Assembly (NCBI GenBank): GCA_963715255.1
Contig: CAVQRN010000013.1
Location: 62,001-126,000, forward strand
From: JAHEEL01 sp963715255
GTDB taxonomy: Bacteria > Actinomycetota > Acidimicrobiia > Spongiisociales > UBA5794
Length of the DNA stretch: 64,000 nt
Direction: 5' to 3'
Of the stretch, positions 56,292 to 63,905 are shown piece by piece. Position 1 is the stretch's first letter, and each line of letters opens with the position of its first letter. The notes under the pieces were generated by a model. That model saw only the letters and a list, made by a program, of their open reading frames with translations. It ran no database searches and was not told the origin of the DNA. Made by a program: the position numbers and the translations under genes.

Positions 56292-56699
56292 ATGCTCCCG
56301 TACAACATCGATCACGTGGCTATCGCGGTTCACGATCTCGACGCAACGCTCGCGAACATGAAAGCGCAATACGGAGCCGAGCCGGTGTCCCGCGAGGTCG
56401 TCGAGTCCCAGGGCGTCGAGGAGGCGATGGTTCCGATCGGCGGTTCGTACGTCCAGGTTCTCCAGCCCCTGACCTCCGAGTCTCCGGTCGGACGTTTCCT
56501 GACCAAACGCGGTGAGGGCCTGCACCATGTTGCATTTGCCGTACCGGACATCGATGCCGCTCTCGATCACCTGGAATCCACCGGTACTCGCTTGATCGAC
56601 ACGAAGGCCCGGCTCGGCGGAGGCGGTCACCGCGTCGCATTCGTTCATCCCTCCGCGTTCGCCGGTACCCTTGTCGAACTCGTTGAAGGAGCCACGTGA
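56292..56699 (+). CDS. mce: Methylmalonyl-CoA epimerase
   Basis: 135 residues, standard length. VOC-fold enzyme interconverting the two methylmalonyl-CoA epimers. Metal-ligand histidines in IDHVAIAVHDL and GLHHVAFAVPDI and the glutamate in GTLVELVE; SPVGRFLTKRGEG is characteristic. Its stop overlaps the next start (GTGA). Suggests propionyl-CoA metabolism, which branched-chain amino acid breakdown would feed. Confidence 0.93.
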   Translation: MLPYNIDHVAIAVHDLDATLANMKAQYGAEPVSREVVESQGVEEAMVPIGGSYVQVLQPLTSESPVGRFLTKRGEGLHHVAFAVPDIDAALDHLESTGTRLIDTKARLGGGGHRVAFVHPSAFAGTLVELVEGAT

Positions 56700-56929
56700 C
56701 CAGGATTACTTCCATCAAGGGAGGCGCTGACCCATGCGTGGCGGCGGCCATCGCTGCCACGGTCGCTCATCTCGAGGATGCCGACGCCGAGACAAGGGCA
56801 ACCCGCCCTCCGGTTCCGAGGCCCAGCCACTGGGTGCAGTCGAACCGGCCGCGGGAGAGTCCGACCCCCCTCCCGTCGCACCTCTACGACGCAGCGCCGT
56901 GGTCCGATCTCGGAGACGCCACCGAGTAG
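56696..56929 (+). CDS. Small protein, possible acyl-CoA carboxylase epsilon subunit
   Basis: 77 residues. Opens MTRITSIKGGADPCVAAAIAATVAH, then a Pro-rich stretch and SHWVQSNRPRE. This pattern (a short strand, a helix that samples AAxxAxVxH, and a Trp-containing tail) is like the epsilon subunits that stimulate actinobacterial acyl-CoA carboxylases. Location right after the epimerase fits. Similarity is modest; it could be an unrelated small protein. Confidence 0.55.
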   Translation: MTRITSIKGGADPCVAAAIAATVAHLEDADAETRATRPPVPRPSHWVQSNRPRESPTPLPSHLYDAAPWSDLGDATE

Positions 56930-57003
56930 TGCTCTCCGAACGACCAGGAATCGGCCCTGATCGCTCCGGGTAGCATCGTGGTGAACGCCACGAAAGGGCT
57001 GCA

Positions 57004-58178
57004 ATGGCCACGATCATCTCTTCGATCGCCAGGACCCCCATCGGTAGGTTCCGGGGCGGTTTCACACCACTCACCGCAATGGACCTCGGCGGTTTCGCGA
57101 TCGCCGCGGCCCTTGATCGGGCCGGCCTCGCCGGTGACCAGATCGACGAGGTTCTCTTCGGGCACGTCATTCAGAGCGGCCAGGGACAGATCACGTCGAG
57201 ACAGGCAGCGTTCATGGGCGGTATCCCACTGACGGTTCCGTCGACCACGATCGACAAGGTCTGTCTCTCGGGAATGGCCGCGATCGGAGATGCCGATCTT
57301 CGAATCAGGGCGGGCGAGTCCAAAGTCGTGATGACCGGTGGAATGGAGTCGATGACCAACGCCCCGCACCTTCTTCCCGGGCGCGTTTCGGATTCGGATA
57401 CGGCGATGCCGTTCTGATCGACTCCCTCAATCAGGACGGTCTGAGGTGTGCCTTCGACGACGTGCTGATGGGTCAGTCGACGGACGAGCGGAACGCCGAG
57501 TTCGGAGTGAGCCGCGCCGAGCAGGACGAATGGGCCGCCATGAGTCACGCACGGGCGATCGCCGCCACGGAATCCGGCGCATTCGACGATGAGATCGTCC
57601 CGGTTCAGGTTCCACAGCGCAGGGGTGACCCGATCGTCATTGAGCACGACGAGGGAATGCGCCCCGGCACGACCGTCGAGTCGCTGGGGAAGCTACGCCC
57701 GGCGTTCGTAGAGGACGGATCGGTGACCGCGGGGAACGCGCCACAGATCTCGGACGGGGCGGCTGCGCTCATCGTCGCCGACCGCGACGCCGCCGAAGAA
57801 TTGGGGATGCCCATCATCGCCGAGATTCTCGCCTACGGACAAACCGCAGGGCCCGATACGAGTCTGCACGCCCGGCCTGCTGAAGCAATGGAAGTGGCTC
57901 TTGCGCGGGCCAACCTCAAGGCACGGGATCTCGACCTCGCCGAGATCAACGAGGCCTTCGCAGCCGTGTCGCTCTACTCATCGACGATGCTCGGCATTCC
58001 CTTCGATCGCGTGAATGTGAACGGTGGCGCCATCGCCCTCGGGCACCCGCTCGGCGCCTCCGGCGCACGCATCGTCGTGACGCTGATCAACGCCCTCCGG
58101 GCGCGAGGTGGCGGCATCGGCGGCGCCGCCCTCTGTGGTGGTGGCGGACAGGGCGACGCACTGATCGTGAAGGTGTGA
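57004..58178 (+). CDS. Acetyl-CoA acetyltransferase (thiolase), frameshifted
   Basis: About 391 residues. Thiolase with the acyl-binding cysteine in DKVCLSGMAAI, NEAFAAVSLYS, NGGAIALGHPLGASGAR and the base cysteine in ALCGGGGQGDA. The frame breaks at the GGG run 57379-57381; a fourth G gives PGARFGFGYGDAVLIDSLN. AAAGGG precedes the ATG. Degradative or biosynthetic role cannot be told. Stop overlaps the glpX start (GTGA). Confidence 0.93.
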
Positions 58179-59170
58179 TCGACATGCCGATGGATCAACC
58201 GGCAGACCGGAATCTGGCCCTCGAACTCGTTCGCGTCACCGAGGCCGCAGCGATAGCTGCAGCGAAGTGGCAGGGCCGCGGAGACAAGAACCGCGTCGAC
58301 CAGGCCGCGGTCGACGCGATGCGCCACATGCTTGCGACCGTAGACGTCGATGGCACCGTCATCATCGGCGAGGGCGAGAAAGACGAAGCCCCGATGCTGT
58401 TCAACGGCGAGGTCGTCGGGAACGGGCAAGGTCCGAAAATGGACATCGCCGTCGATCCGGTCGACGGGACACGACTCACCGCGCTCGGCATGCCGGGTTC
58501 GCTTGCCGTTATCGCCATGGCAGACCGAGGTTCCATGTATGCACCGGGTTCACTCGTCTACATGGACAAGATCGCCGTCGGAGAAGAGGCCGCAGGAATG
58601 GTCGACATCGACGCCCCGGTCGAGCACAACCTCAGACAGGTAGCGAAGGCCAAAGGCATGGACGTCGACGAAGTCACTGCCGTGATCCTCGACCGACCGA
58701 GGAACGAGGCGTGCATCAGGCAGGTGCGCGCCGCCGGTGGACGGATCGCCTTGATCGGAGACGGGGACATCTCCGGGGCTATCTCAACCGCGAAGAGCGA
58801 CAGCGGGATCGACATCCTGCTCGGAATCGGCGGCTCACCCGAGGCCGTTACGTCCGCGTGCGCCCTCGGGGCTCTGCACGGGGATCAGCAGTGCAGGCTG
58901 TGGCCCCGTGACGAGAGCGAACGTCACTATGCCCTGGATCACGGCCTGGATCTCGAACAAGTGCTGACCATTGGTGATCTCGTCGACTCGGACAACACGT
59001 TCTTCGCCGCGACCGGCGTGACCTCAGGCCCGCTCCTGAGCGGTGTTCGCTTCTACGGTAACCGCGTCGAGACTCACTCGGTCGTGATGCGATCGACGTC
59101 CGGAACCATCCGATTCGTCGAGAGCATCCACCGCCTCGACTGGCTCGACGACGTGCACACGATCGCCTGA
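58175..59170 (+). CDS. glpX: Class II fructose-1,6-bisphosphatase GlpX
   Basis: 331 residues. Lithium-sensitive phosphatase fold: IIGEGEKDEAPML, the metal motif DPVDGTRLTALG, GDGDISGAIS and IGGSPEAVTSACAL. Gluconeogenic enzyme; the only FBPase type in many actinobacteria. GTG 58175 overlaps the thiolase stop; ATG 58184 is an alternative. Confidence 0.94.
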   Translation: MIDMPMDQPADRNLALELVRVTEAAAIAAAKWQGRGDKNRVDQAAVDAMRHMLATVDVDGTVIIGEGEKDEAPMLFNGEVVGNGQGPKMDIAVDPVDGTRLTALGMPGSLAVIAMADRGSMYAPGSLVYMDKIAVGEEAAGMVDIDAPVEHNLRQVAKAKGMDVDEVTAVILDRPRNEACIRQVRAAGGRIALIGDGDISGAISTAKSDSGIDILLGIGGSPEAVTSACALGALHGDQQCRLWPRDESERHYALDHGLDLEQVLTIGDLVDSDNTFFAATGVTSGPLLSGVRFYGNRVETHSVVMRSTSGTIRFVESIHRLDWLDDVHTIA

Positions 59171-59190
59171 CCCCCGGCCCGCGGTCCTTG

Positions 59191-59245
59191 ACTTGCGGCC
59201 TCTCCTACCGACAGCTGGCAGCTGATAGCTCACGACCCACGACGG
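59191..59245. repeat. Heptad tandem repeat after glpX
   Basis: ACTTGCG and GCCTCTC, a six-base slip, then ACAGCTG, GCAGCTG, ATAGCTC, ACGACCC, ACGACGG. Lies between convergent glpX and the glycosyltransferase gene. ACTTGCG is shared with 32118. Confidence 0.8.
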
Positions 59246-59268
59246 GGGAGCTGGTGACTCCGGTCTCC

Positions 59269-59292
59269 GCTACTCCGTTGCTCCGATGCTCA
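59269..59292. repeat. Octad tandem repeat at glycosyltransferase 3' end
   Basis: GCTACTCC, GTTGCTCC, GATGCTCA. It overlaps the last codons and stop (59270-59272) of the minus-strand glycosyltransferase. GCTACTCC is the same octad as at 40606. Confidence 0.75.
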
Positions 59293-60382
59293 CCACCAGG
59301 CGCTCGAGGGTTTCGTCGTAGAGGGGAGCAACCTTCGACCAGTCGTACTGCCGCACGGTCATCCCGAGTTCAGTCGCGATCGCTGTTGCCGCCTTGCGGT
59401 GATCGATTGTCCACTGCACCTTCTCGACCAAGTCGTCAAGGTCTTCGTAGAGGCAGCGCTCCTGGTAGGCCTCCGGGATTCGGTCGGGGTAGACGAGGCG
59501 GTTGGGGAGAACGGGGAAAGCGCCGGCGGCCATCGCCTCGACGATCGCTATGCCGAAGAACTCGTGATGCGCTGTCGAGATCACGATGTCTGCGCGTCGC
59601 AGGATGTCGGCGTATTCGTCGTCGGGAAGAAAGCCGTGGGCGACGAGACGGTCGCCGAGCAGGTCGGGAAGGCGATCGAAGGACTCCGGAGCGGAAACGA
59701 ATTGCTCCCCGACCACGGCGACCACGAAGTCAACATCCCGGAAGATGAGTGTCTCGATCAGTTCAACGAATTCGTCGGGCCCCTTGTCGTGCTCCCACCG
59801 CTGGTTCCACAGAATGAGCGGGGCGCCGTCTCGGCTCGATCGCTGCACGGCGGCGATCCGGGCGAGGCCGACACCGACCGGGAGCACGATCGACCGGGCC
59901 TCGACATCGGGGACTTGGGCCCCGTGCGGATGATCGGGGAACTGGCGGAGGAAACGCTCTGCCTCCTCGAAGAACAGCGAGCGGTGGAACTCGGAATTGA
60001 AGATCGGCAGGTCGGCGACGGCGGCGGTCGACCAGTTGACCATCGGGTAGGTCTGATCGGGCCGGTCGAGCGGGGAGAGCGGGTACGAGAACTGGTTCTC
60101 GTGGAAGTACACCGCCACCGGAGCGCCACCGATGGAACGGCGAGCCGCCCCGATGAAGGCCGGGACGTTCATCATCGAGGAGGCGAGGACCACATCGGGT
60201 GGCGCATCGAGAGTCTCGGTGACTGCGTATGCCAGGGTCAAGTGTGCGCCATGCATCCGCCACTTCCAGAAGCGGGCCTCATGACTGATGATCGTGACGT
60301 CGTTGGCACTGTTCGCCTGGTAGCCATCGGCCCAGGCACGGTGCGAGCCGCCGTAGTAGGGCTCGACGAGAAGGATCTTCAC
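59270..60382 (-). CDS. DUF3524/GTDC1-type glycosyltransferase (tRNA-queuosine mannosyltransferase-like)
   Basis: 370 residues. N-terminal DUF3524 signature MKILLVEPYYGGSHRAWADG, then PPDVVLASSMMNVPAFIGAAR, YFHENQFSYPL, FNSEFHRSLFF and the GT-B donor site STAHHEFFGIAIVEAMAAGAFPVLPNRLVYPD. The eukaryotic homologue (QTMAN/GTDC1) mannosylates queuosine in tRNA-Asp. Whether the bacterial enzyme does this is unknown. Starts three bases after recR. C-terminal codons lie in an octad repeat. Confidence 0.85.
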   Translation of the reverse strand: MKILLVEPYYGGSHRAWADGYQANSANDVTIISHEARFWKWRMHGAHLTLAYAVTETLDAPPDVVLASSMMNVPAFIGAARRSIGGAPVAVYFHENQFSYPLSPLDRPDQTYPMVNWSTAAVADLPIFNSEFHRSLFFEEAERFLRQFPDHPHGAQVPDVEARSIVLPVGVGLARIAAVQRSSRDGAPLILWNQRWEHDKGPDEFVELIETLIFRDVDFVVAVVGEQFVSAPESFDRLPDLLGDRLVAHGFLPDDEYADILRRADIVISTAHHEFFGIAIVEAMAAGAFPVLPNRLVYPDRIPEAYQERCLYEDLDDLVEKVQWTIDHRKAATAIATELGMTVRQYDWSKVAPLYDETLERLVVSIGATE

Positions 60383-60385
60383 CCG

Positions 60386-60978
60386 TTACAGCTCTATGCG
60401 CCCGGACAGCGCGCGGCCGAGCGTGATCTCGTCGGCGTAGTCAAGGTCTCCTCCAACGGGCAACCCGGAAGCGAGTTGGGTCACGGTGACGCCGAGAGGC
60501 TTCAGCATCCGGGCGAGGAACATCGCCGTCGCATCACCCTCGAGGGTCGGATTCGCCGCAACGATGACCTCCGTGACATGCTCCGCACCGACGCGGTCAA
60601 GGAGTTCCTTCGCCCTGAGTTGATCCGGGCCGATCCCCTCGATTGGAGATATCGCTCCGCCGAGCACGTGGTACCGGCCAGTGAATTCCCCGGTCTTCTC
60701 GATCACCGGGATGTCCTGCGCTCGCTCGACGACGCATATGACGGACGTATCACGTCGAAAATCGCGGCAGAACGAACACTCCTCTTCGGCGGTCACGTTG
60801 TAGCAACGCGAACAGAGTCGGACTTCGCGCCGCATCGACGTGATCGCCTCGGCGAGCCGAACAGCATCGGCCTCCTCGGAATTGAGAAGATAGAACGCGA
60901 GCCGCTCGCGCTCTTCCGACCGATCCCGGGAAGCCGGGCCAGTTCATCGACGAGGCGCTGTACCGGCGGTTCGAACAT
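60386..60978 (-). CDS. recR: Recombination protein RecR, frameshifted
   Basis: About 198 residues. Helix-hairpin-helix RLVDELARLPGIGRKSA, a four-cysteine zinc motif (CSRCYNVTAEEECSFC), and a Toprim domain (TSVICVVERAQDIPVIEKTGEF). Part of RecFOR gap repair. The frame breaks at about 60905; one more G gives KSAERLAFYLLNSEEADAV. ATG overlaps the ybaB stop (TGATG), the normal ybaB-recR pairing. Confidence 0.93.
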
Positions 60979-61307
60979 CAGCCGAGGAGACCTCCGAGAT
61001 CCATTCCGCCTGCGACGCCGCCCATCGAGTCTGCCGCATCCTCCGACGCGGCAGCAAGCGCCTGGTTGACCGCAGCGACTACCAGATCGCCGGCCATCTC
61101 CGGATCCTCAGGGTCAAGGACCACCGGGTCGAAATCAACCGAGACGAGCTCACCCGATCCGCGCACGACCGCTTTGACCACACCGCCGCCTGCAGTGCCC
61201 TCATACGTCCTGGCGGAGAGCTCGACCTGTGCAGCCTCGATCTGCGCCTGCATCTGTTGCGCCTGTTGCATCAACTGGCGCATGTCCTTCGGCATCTTCT
61301 GTGACAT
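60978..61307 (-). CDS. ybaB: YbaB/EbfC nucleoid-associated protein
   Basis: 109 residues. Helical N-terminus (MRQLMQQAQQMQAQIEAAQ), then TYEGTAGGGVVKAVVRGSGELVSVDFDP and DLVVAAVNQAL, the family core. DNA-binding dimer, usually linked to dnaX and recR; here it is divergent from dnaX and leads recR. Leaderless start (TACTCT seven bases upstream). Confidence 0.94.
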   Translation of the reverse strand: MSQKMPKDMRQLMQQAQQMQAQIEAAQVELSARTYEGTAGGGVVKAVVRGSGELVSVDFDPVVLDPEDPEMAGDLVVAAVNQALAAASEDAADSMGGVAGGMDLGGLLG

Positions 61308-61314
61308 GGGAAGG

Positions 61315-61320
61315 AGAGTA
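61315..61320 (-). promoter_or_regulatory. -10 element (TACTCT) of ybaB-recR, leaderless
   Basis: TACTCT on the minus strand ends 7 bases before the ATG at 61307. Confidence 0.6.
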
Positions 61321-61324
61321 GATC

Positions 61325-61366
61325 AGTAGCAAGTAGAACGTGGCAAGTTGGAAGCGGCACACGGTG
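61325..61366. repeat. Heptad repeat upstream of dnaX
   Basis: Degenerate seven-base units AGTAGCA, AGTAGAA, CGTGGCA, AGTTGGA, AGCGGCA, CACGGTG in phase. It starts five bases beyond the ybaB -10 element and is followed by the octads at 61374. Confidence 0.7.
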
Positions 61367-61373
61367 AAGCACT

Positions 61374-61437
61374 GCTCTACCGCTCTCCTGCTCTACAGCT
61401 CTACCGCTCTACAGCTCTACCGCTCTACTGCTCTACT
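61374..61437. repeat. Octad tandem repeat upstream of dnaX
   Basis: Eight units of eight bases in strict phase, all GCTCT plus three variable bases (GCTCTACC three times, GCTCTACA twice, GCTCTACT twice, GCTCTCCT once). The last unit runs into the dnaX -10 element. Confidence 0.95.
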
Positions 61438-61439
61438 CT
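61434..61439 (+). promoter_or_regulatory. -10 element (TACTCT) of dnaX, leaderless
   Basis: TACTCT is formed by the end of the octad array and lies 8 bases before the ATG at 61448. Confidence 0.55.
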
Positions 61440-61447
61440 CTGGCCCA

Positions 61448-63268
61448 ATGACTCGTTACCAGGCTCTCTATCGGAAATATCGACCGCAGCGGTTCGATGA
61501 GGTGATCGGACAAGACCACGTGATCGGAACACTTACGCGCGAGGTCACGGACGAGAGGGTCGCCCACGCCTATCTCTTCGCGGGCCCTCGCGGAACCGGC
61601 AAGACGACAACAGCCCGCCTACTCGCGAAGTCACTCAATTGCACCGACCGGGCGGCCGACGGCGAGCCCTGCAATGATTGCCCCTCGTGCGTCGGGATCA
61701 CTGAGGGGACCTCGCTCGACGTCATCGAACTCGATGCGGCGTCGCACAACAAGGTCGACGACGTCAGGGAGATCCGCATCAACGTGGGGACCGTCGCCGC
61801 CGCCGAAGGTGCTCGTCGGATCTACATTCTCGACGAGGCTCACATGCTGTCTCGTGCCGCCGGTAATGCCTTGCTCAAGACCCTCGAGGAGCCACCCGAA
61901 CACGTCGTGTTCGTGCTCGCCACCACCGAGCCGTACAAACTGCTCGACACCATCCGGAGCCGCTCACAGCGATTCGATTTCCATCCGGTGTCGTCTGAGA
62001 CCCTCATCGGCTACCTCGGCGACATCGCGAACCGTGAGGACTTTGCCGCCGACCATGCCGGTCTCTCGATGATCGCCACTCACGCCCGCGGGTCTGTTCG
62101 AGACTCAATGAGCCTGCTCGAGCAAGTCGCCGCGTTGGGCGACGGCGCCGTCTCGGCAGAGGGTGTCACCCGAGCCCTTGGCCTGGCAGATGACGAAGCT
62201 TTCACCGGACTCGTGACCGCCATCTCCAACCAGGATGCTCCCGCAGCGCTCGGTCTCGTCGCCCAACTCGCCTCGCGGGGCGCCGACCTGCGCCGCTTCG
62301 TTGCCGACTCGCTTGGGTTCTTCCGTGGCATCTTCCTCGCCCAGTACGCACCGAACCTCGAAGAGATCACCGACGAACCGCCGGAGATCCTCGACGAATG
62401 GCGTCGGATGGCAAAGATCGTTCAATCGTCCGACGTGCTGCGCGCCATCGATCTGCTCTCCGAAGCACTCCTCCATCTCCGGCAGGGGCGCGAGGAGCGA
62501 CTCATGCTCGAATTGGCGGTGATCCGATTGACCCGACCCGAGACGACGATCGACGCCGAGGCGCTCGCCGTGCGCATGGATCGCCTGGAACGAGACGTGA
62601 AGGCGGGAGCTGCGAGCTATCAGCCACCGGCTGCCGGCTCGAAACTGGCGACCGGCGACCGGCCACGGGAAGCAGCGGACAGCAGACAGCAGACAGCAGA
62701 CAGCCCGGAGCCCGAACCGGTTGTCGTCGACGTGGACGCACCGTCCTCTTCCTCCCCCTCAGGGGGAGGTGCCGACGAAGGAGGCAGAGGGGGTCAAGCC
62801 CCAAAGGACGAAGAACCAACGCAAGACTCAGTACCGACTGCACCCGACGACGTTGGTTCCGCCGTCACGCTTGCTGAATTCTGTGCGGCTTGGCCGGTCA
62901 TCGTCTCGCGAATCCGATCGGACCTAGGCGCTCGTCGGCACGCCTTCGTGAAGGTTGCCGAACCGCGGTCGATTGAGAACTCGGTCGCTGTGCTCACGAT
63001 GCCTTCACACCAGCACTTCCATCTCGAGCAATTGAACGCCGATGAACAATTACGAGGCGCTCTCGAAGCCATCACCGCGGAGATCCTCGGAACCGCGATC
63101 TCCCTTGAGTTCCGGTCGGGCGATGACCCGACGCCGGCAGAGAAGGCCGTCGTGGACGAAACGCCACACCGGGCACCCGAGAAGGATGACCTCGAAGACG
63201 GCAAGGACCCCGAAGATCCGGCCGACATGGTCGCCGACTTGCTCGGCGGGAAGTTCGTCGAGGAGTAG
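61448..63268 (+). CDS. dnaX: DNA polymerase III subunit gamma/tau
   Basis: 606 residues. AAA+ clamp-loader: YQALYRKYRPQRFDEVIGQ, Walker A GPRGTGKTTTARLL, a zinc cysteine set (NCTDRAADGEPCNDCPSC), Walker B ILDEAHML, sensor 1 ATTEP and the SRSQRFDF arginine finger; domain III follows to about 385. Residues ~388-465 form a low-complexity linker encoded by a 14-unit heptad repeat and a GC palindrome, in frame. A helical C-terminal domain follows (LAEFCAAWPVIVSRIR). No slippery frameshift site was seen. Confidence 0.95.
   Translation: MTRYQALYRKYRPQRFDEVIGQDHVIGTLTREVTDERVAHAYLFAGPRGTGKTTTARLLAKSLNCTDRAADGEPCNDCPSCVGITEGTSLDVIELDAASHNKVDDVREIRINVGTVAAAEGARRIYILDEAHMLSRAAGNALLKTLEEPPEHVVFVLATTEPYKLLDTIRSRSQRFDFHPVSSETLIGYLGDIANREDFAADHAGLSMIATHARGSVRDSMSLLEQVAALGDGAVSAEGVTRALGLADDEAFTGLVTAISNQDAPAALGLVAQLASRGADLRRFVADSLGFFRGIFLAQYAPNLEEITDEPPEILDEWRRMAKIVQSSDVLRAIDLLSEALLHLRQGREERLMLELAVIRLTRPETTIDAEALAVRMDRLERDVKAGAASYQPPAAGSKLATGDRPREAADSRQQTADSPEPEPVVVDVDAPSSSSPSGGGADEGGRGGQAPKDEEPTQDSVPTAPDDVGSAVTLAEFCAAWPVIVSRIRSDLGARRHAFVKVAEPRSIENSVAVLTMPSHQHFHLEQLNADEQLRGALEAITAEILGTAISLEFRSGDDPTPAEKAVVDETPHRAPEKDDLEDGKDPEDPADMVADLLGGKFVEE
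62609..62706. repeat. Heptad tandem repeat inside dnaX linker
   Basis: Fourteen seven-base units in one uninterrupted phase, each beginning GC or AC; for example GCTATCA, GCTGCCG, ACCGGCG, then ACAGCAG three times. The total of 98 bases keeps the reading frame by matching the flanks, giving a Gln/Ala/Asp/Ser-rich peptide. Confidence 0.9.
62751..62769. repeat. GC palindrome inside dnaX linker
   Basis: Perfect eight-base stem CCTCCCCC, loop TCA, GGGGGAGG, coding for a Ser/Gly run. It resembles GC-rich palindromic intergenic repeats of other bacteria. Confidence 0.75.
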
Positions 63269-63270
63269 GA

Positions 63271-63819
63271 ATGCGCCTTGGGATCGACCTCGACGGTGTC
63301 GTCGCCGACTTCAATACCGGCTGGGTCGGTCGCTACAACGACGAATTCGGATCAAACGTGACCACCGACCAGGTCGACTCGTGGGACGCGATGGGCGACT
63401 TGACCCACTTCGAATCGATGGGAGCCTTCTGGCGTTGGGCGGCCAGAGGCAGTCACGGGTCCGTATTCAGACACCTCGAGACGTACCCGGGCGCCTTCGA
63501 GACGCTCACCCGTCTGAGCAAGCGTCACGAGATCGTGATCATCACCGCAAAACCCGATTGGGCGGTGCACGACACGTTCGCGTGGATCTCAGACCAGCGC
63601 ATCCCAACCCGCGAGGTCCACGTGACCGAGGCCAAGTGGCGGGTTCCCTGCGACGTCTACCTCGATGACTCCCCGCGACAGATCGTCGAGCTTCACGCCA
63701 ACCGTCCGGAGGCAACCGTGTGCCGGTATGTCCGGCCGTGGAACGAACCCGTATTCGGTACCAGGGACGTTCACGACTGGGACGAATTCGAGACGCTCAT
63801 CGACACCCGCTGGTGTTGA
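63271..63819 (+). CDS. HAD-family 5' nucleotidase (NT5C-like)
   Basis: 182 residues. HAD phosphatase of the 5'(3')-deoxyribonucleotidase type: RLGIDLDGVVADFN carries the nucleophile and acid aspartates, IVIITAKPDWAV the second motif, and CDVYLDDSPRQI the metal-binding aspartates. Likely dephosphorylates nucleotides. Starts two bases after the dnaX stop, with GAGGA upstream, so it is cotranscribed. Confidence 0.87.
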   Translation: MRLGIDLDGVVADFNTGWVGRYNDEFGSNVTTDQVDSWDAMGDLTHFESMGAFWRWAARGSHGSVFRHLETYPGAFETLTRLSKRHEIVIITAKPDWAVHDTFAWISDQRIPTREVHVTEAKWRVPCDVYLDDSPRQIVELHANRPEATVCRYVRPWNEPVFGTRDVHDWDEFETLIDTRWC

Positions 63820-63905
63820 GCCGTTTCGTCATCGCATCCCCCTGTCGGGTAACCTGCCGTCGCGGGTTTGGGCGAACACAGCGCCCCATCGACACAGGAG
63901 TACGA

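Noticed and set aside
59399..61069. Long plus-strand open frame (556 codons)
   Set aside because: Antisense shadow of the glycosyltransferase and recR; no protein features.
61374..61437. CRISPR array
   Set aside because: Units are 8 bases and directly abutting, with no spacers and no cas genes in the window.
61340..61447. In-frame N-terminal extension of DnaX through the octad repeat
   Set aside because: DnaX proteins start at the YQALYRKYRP motif, and a -10 element sits 8 bases before that ATG; the upstream frame is repeat sequence.
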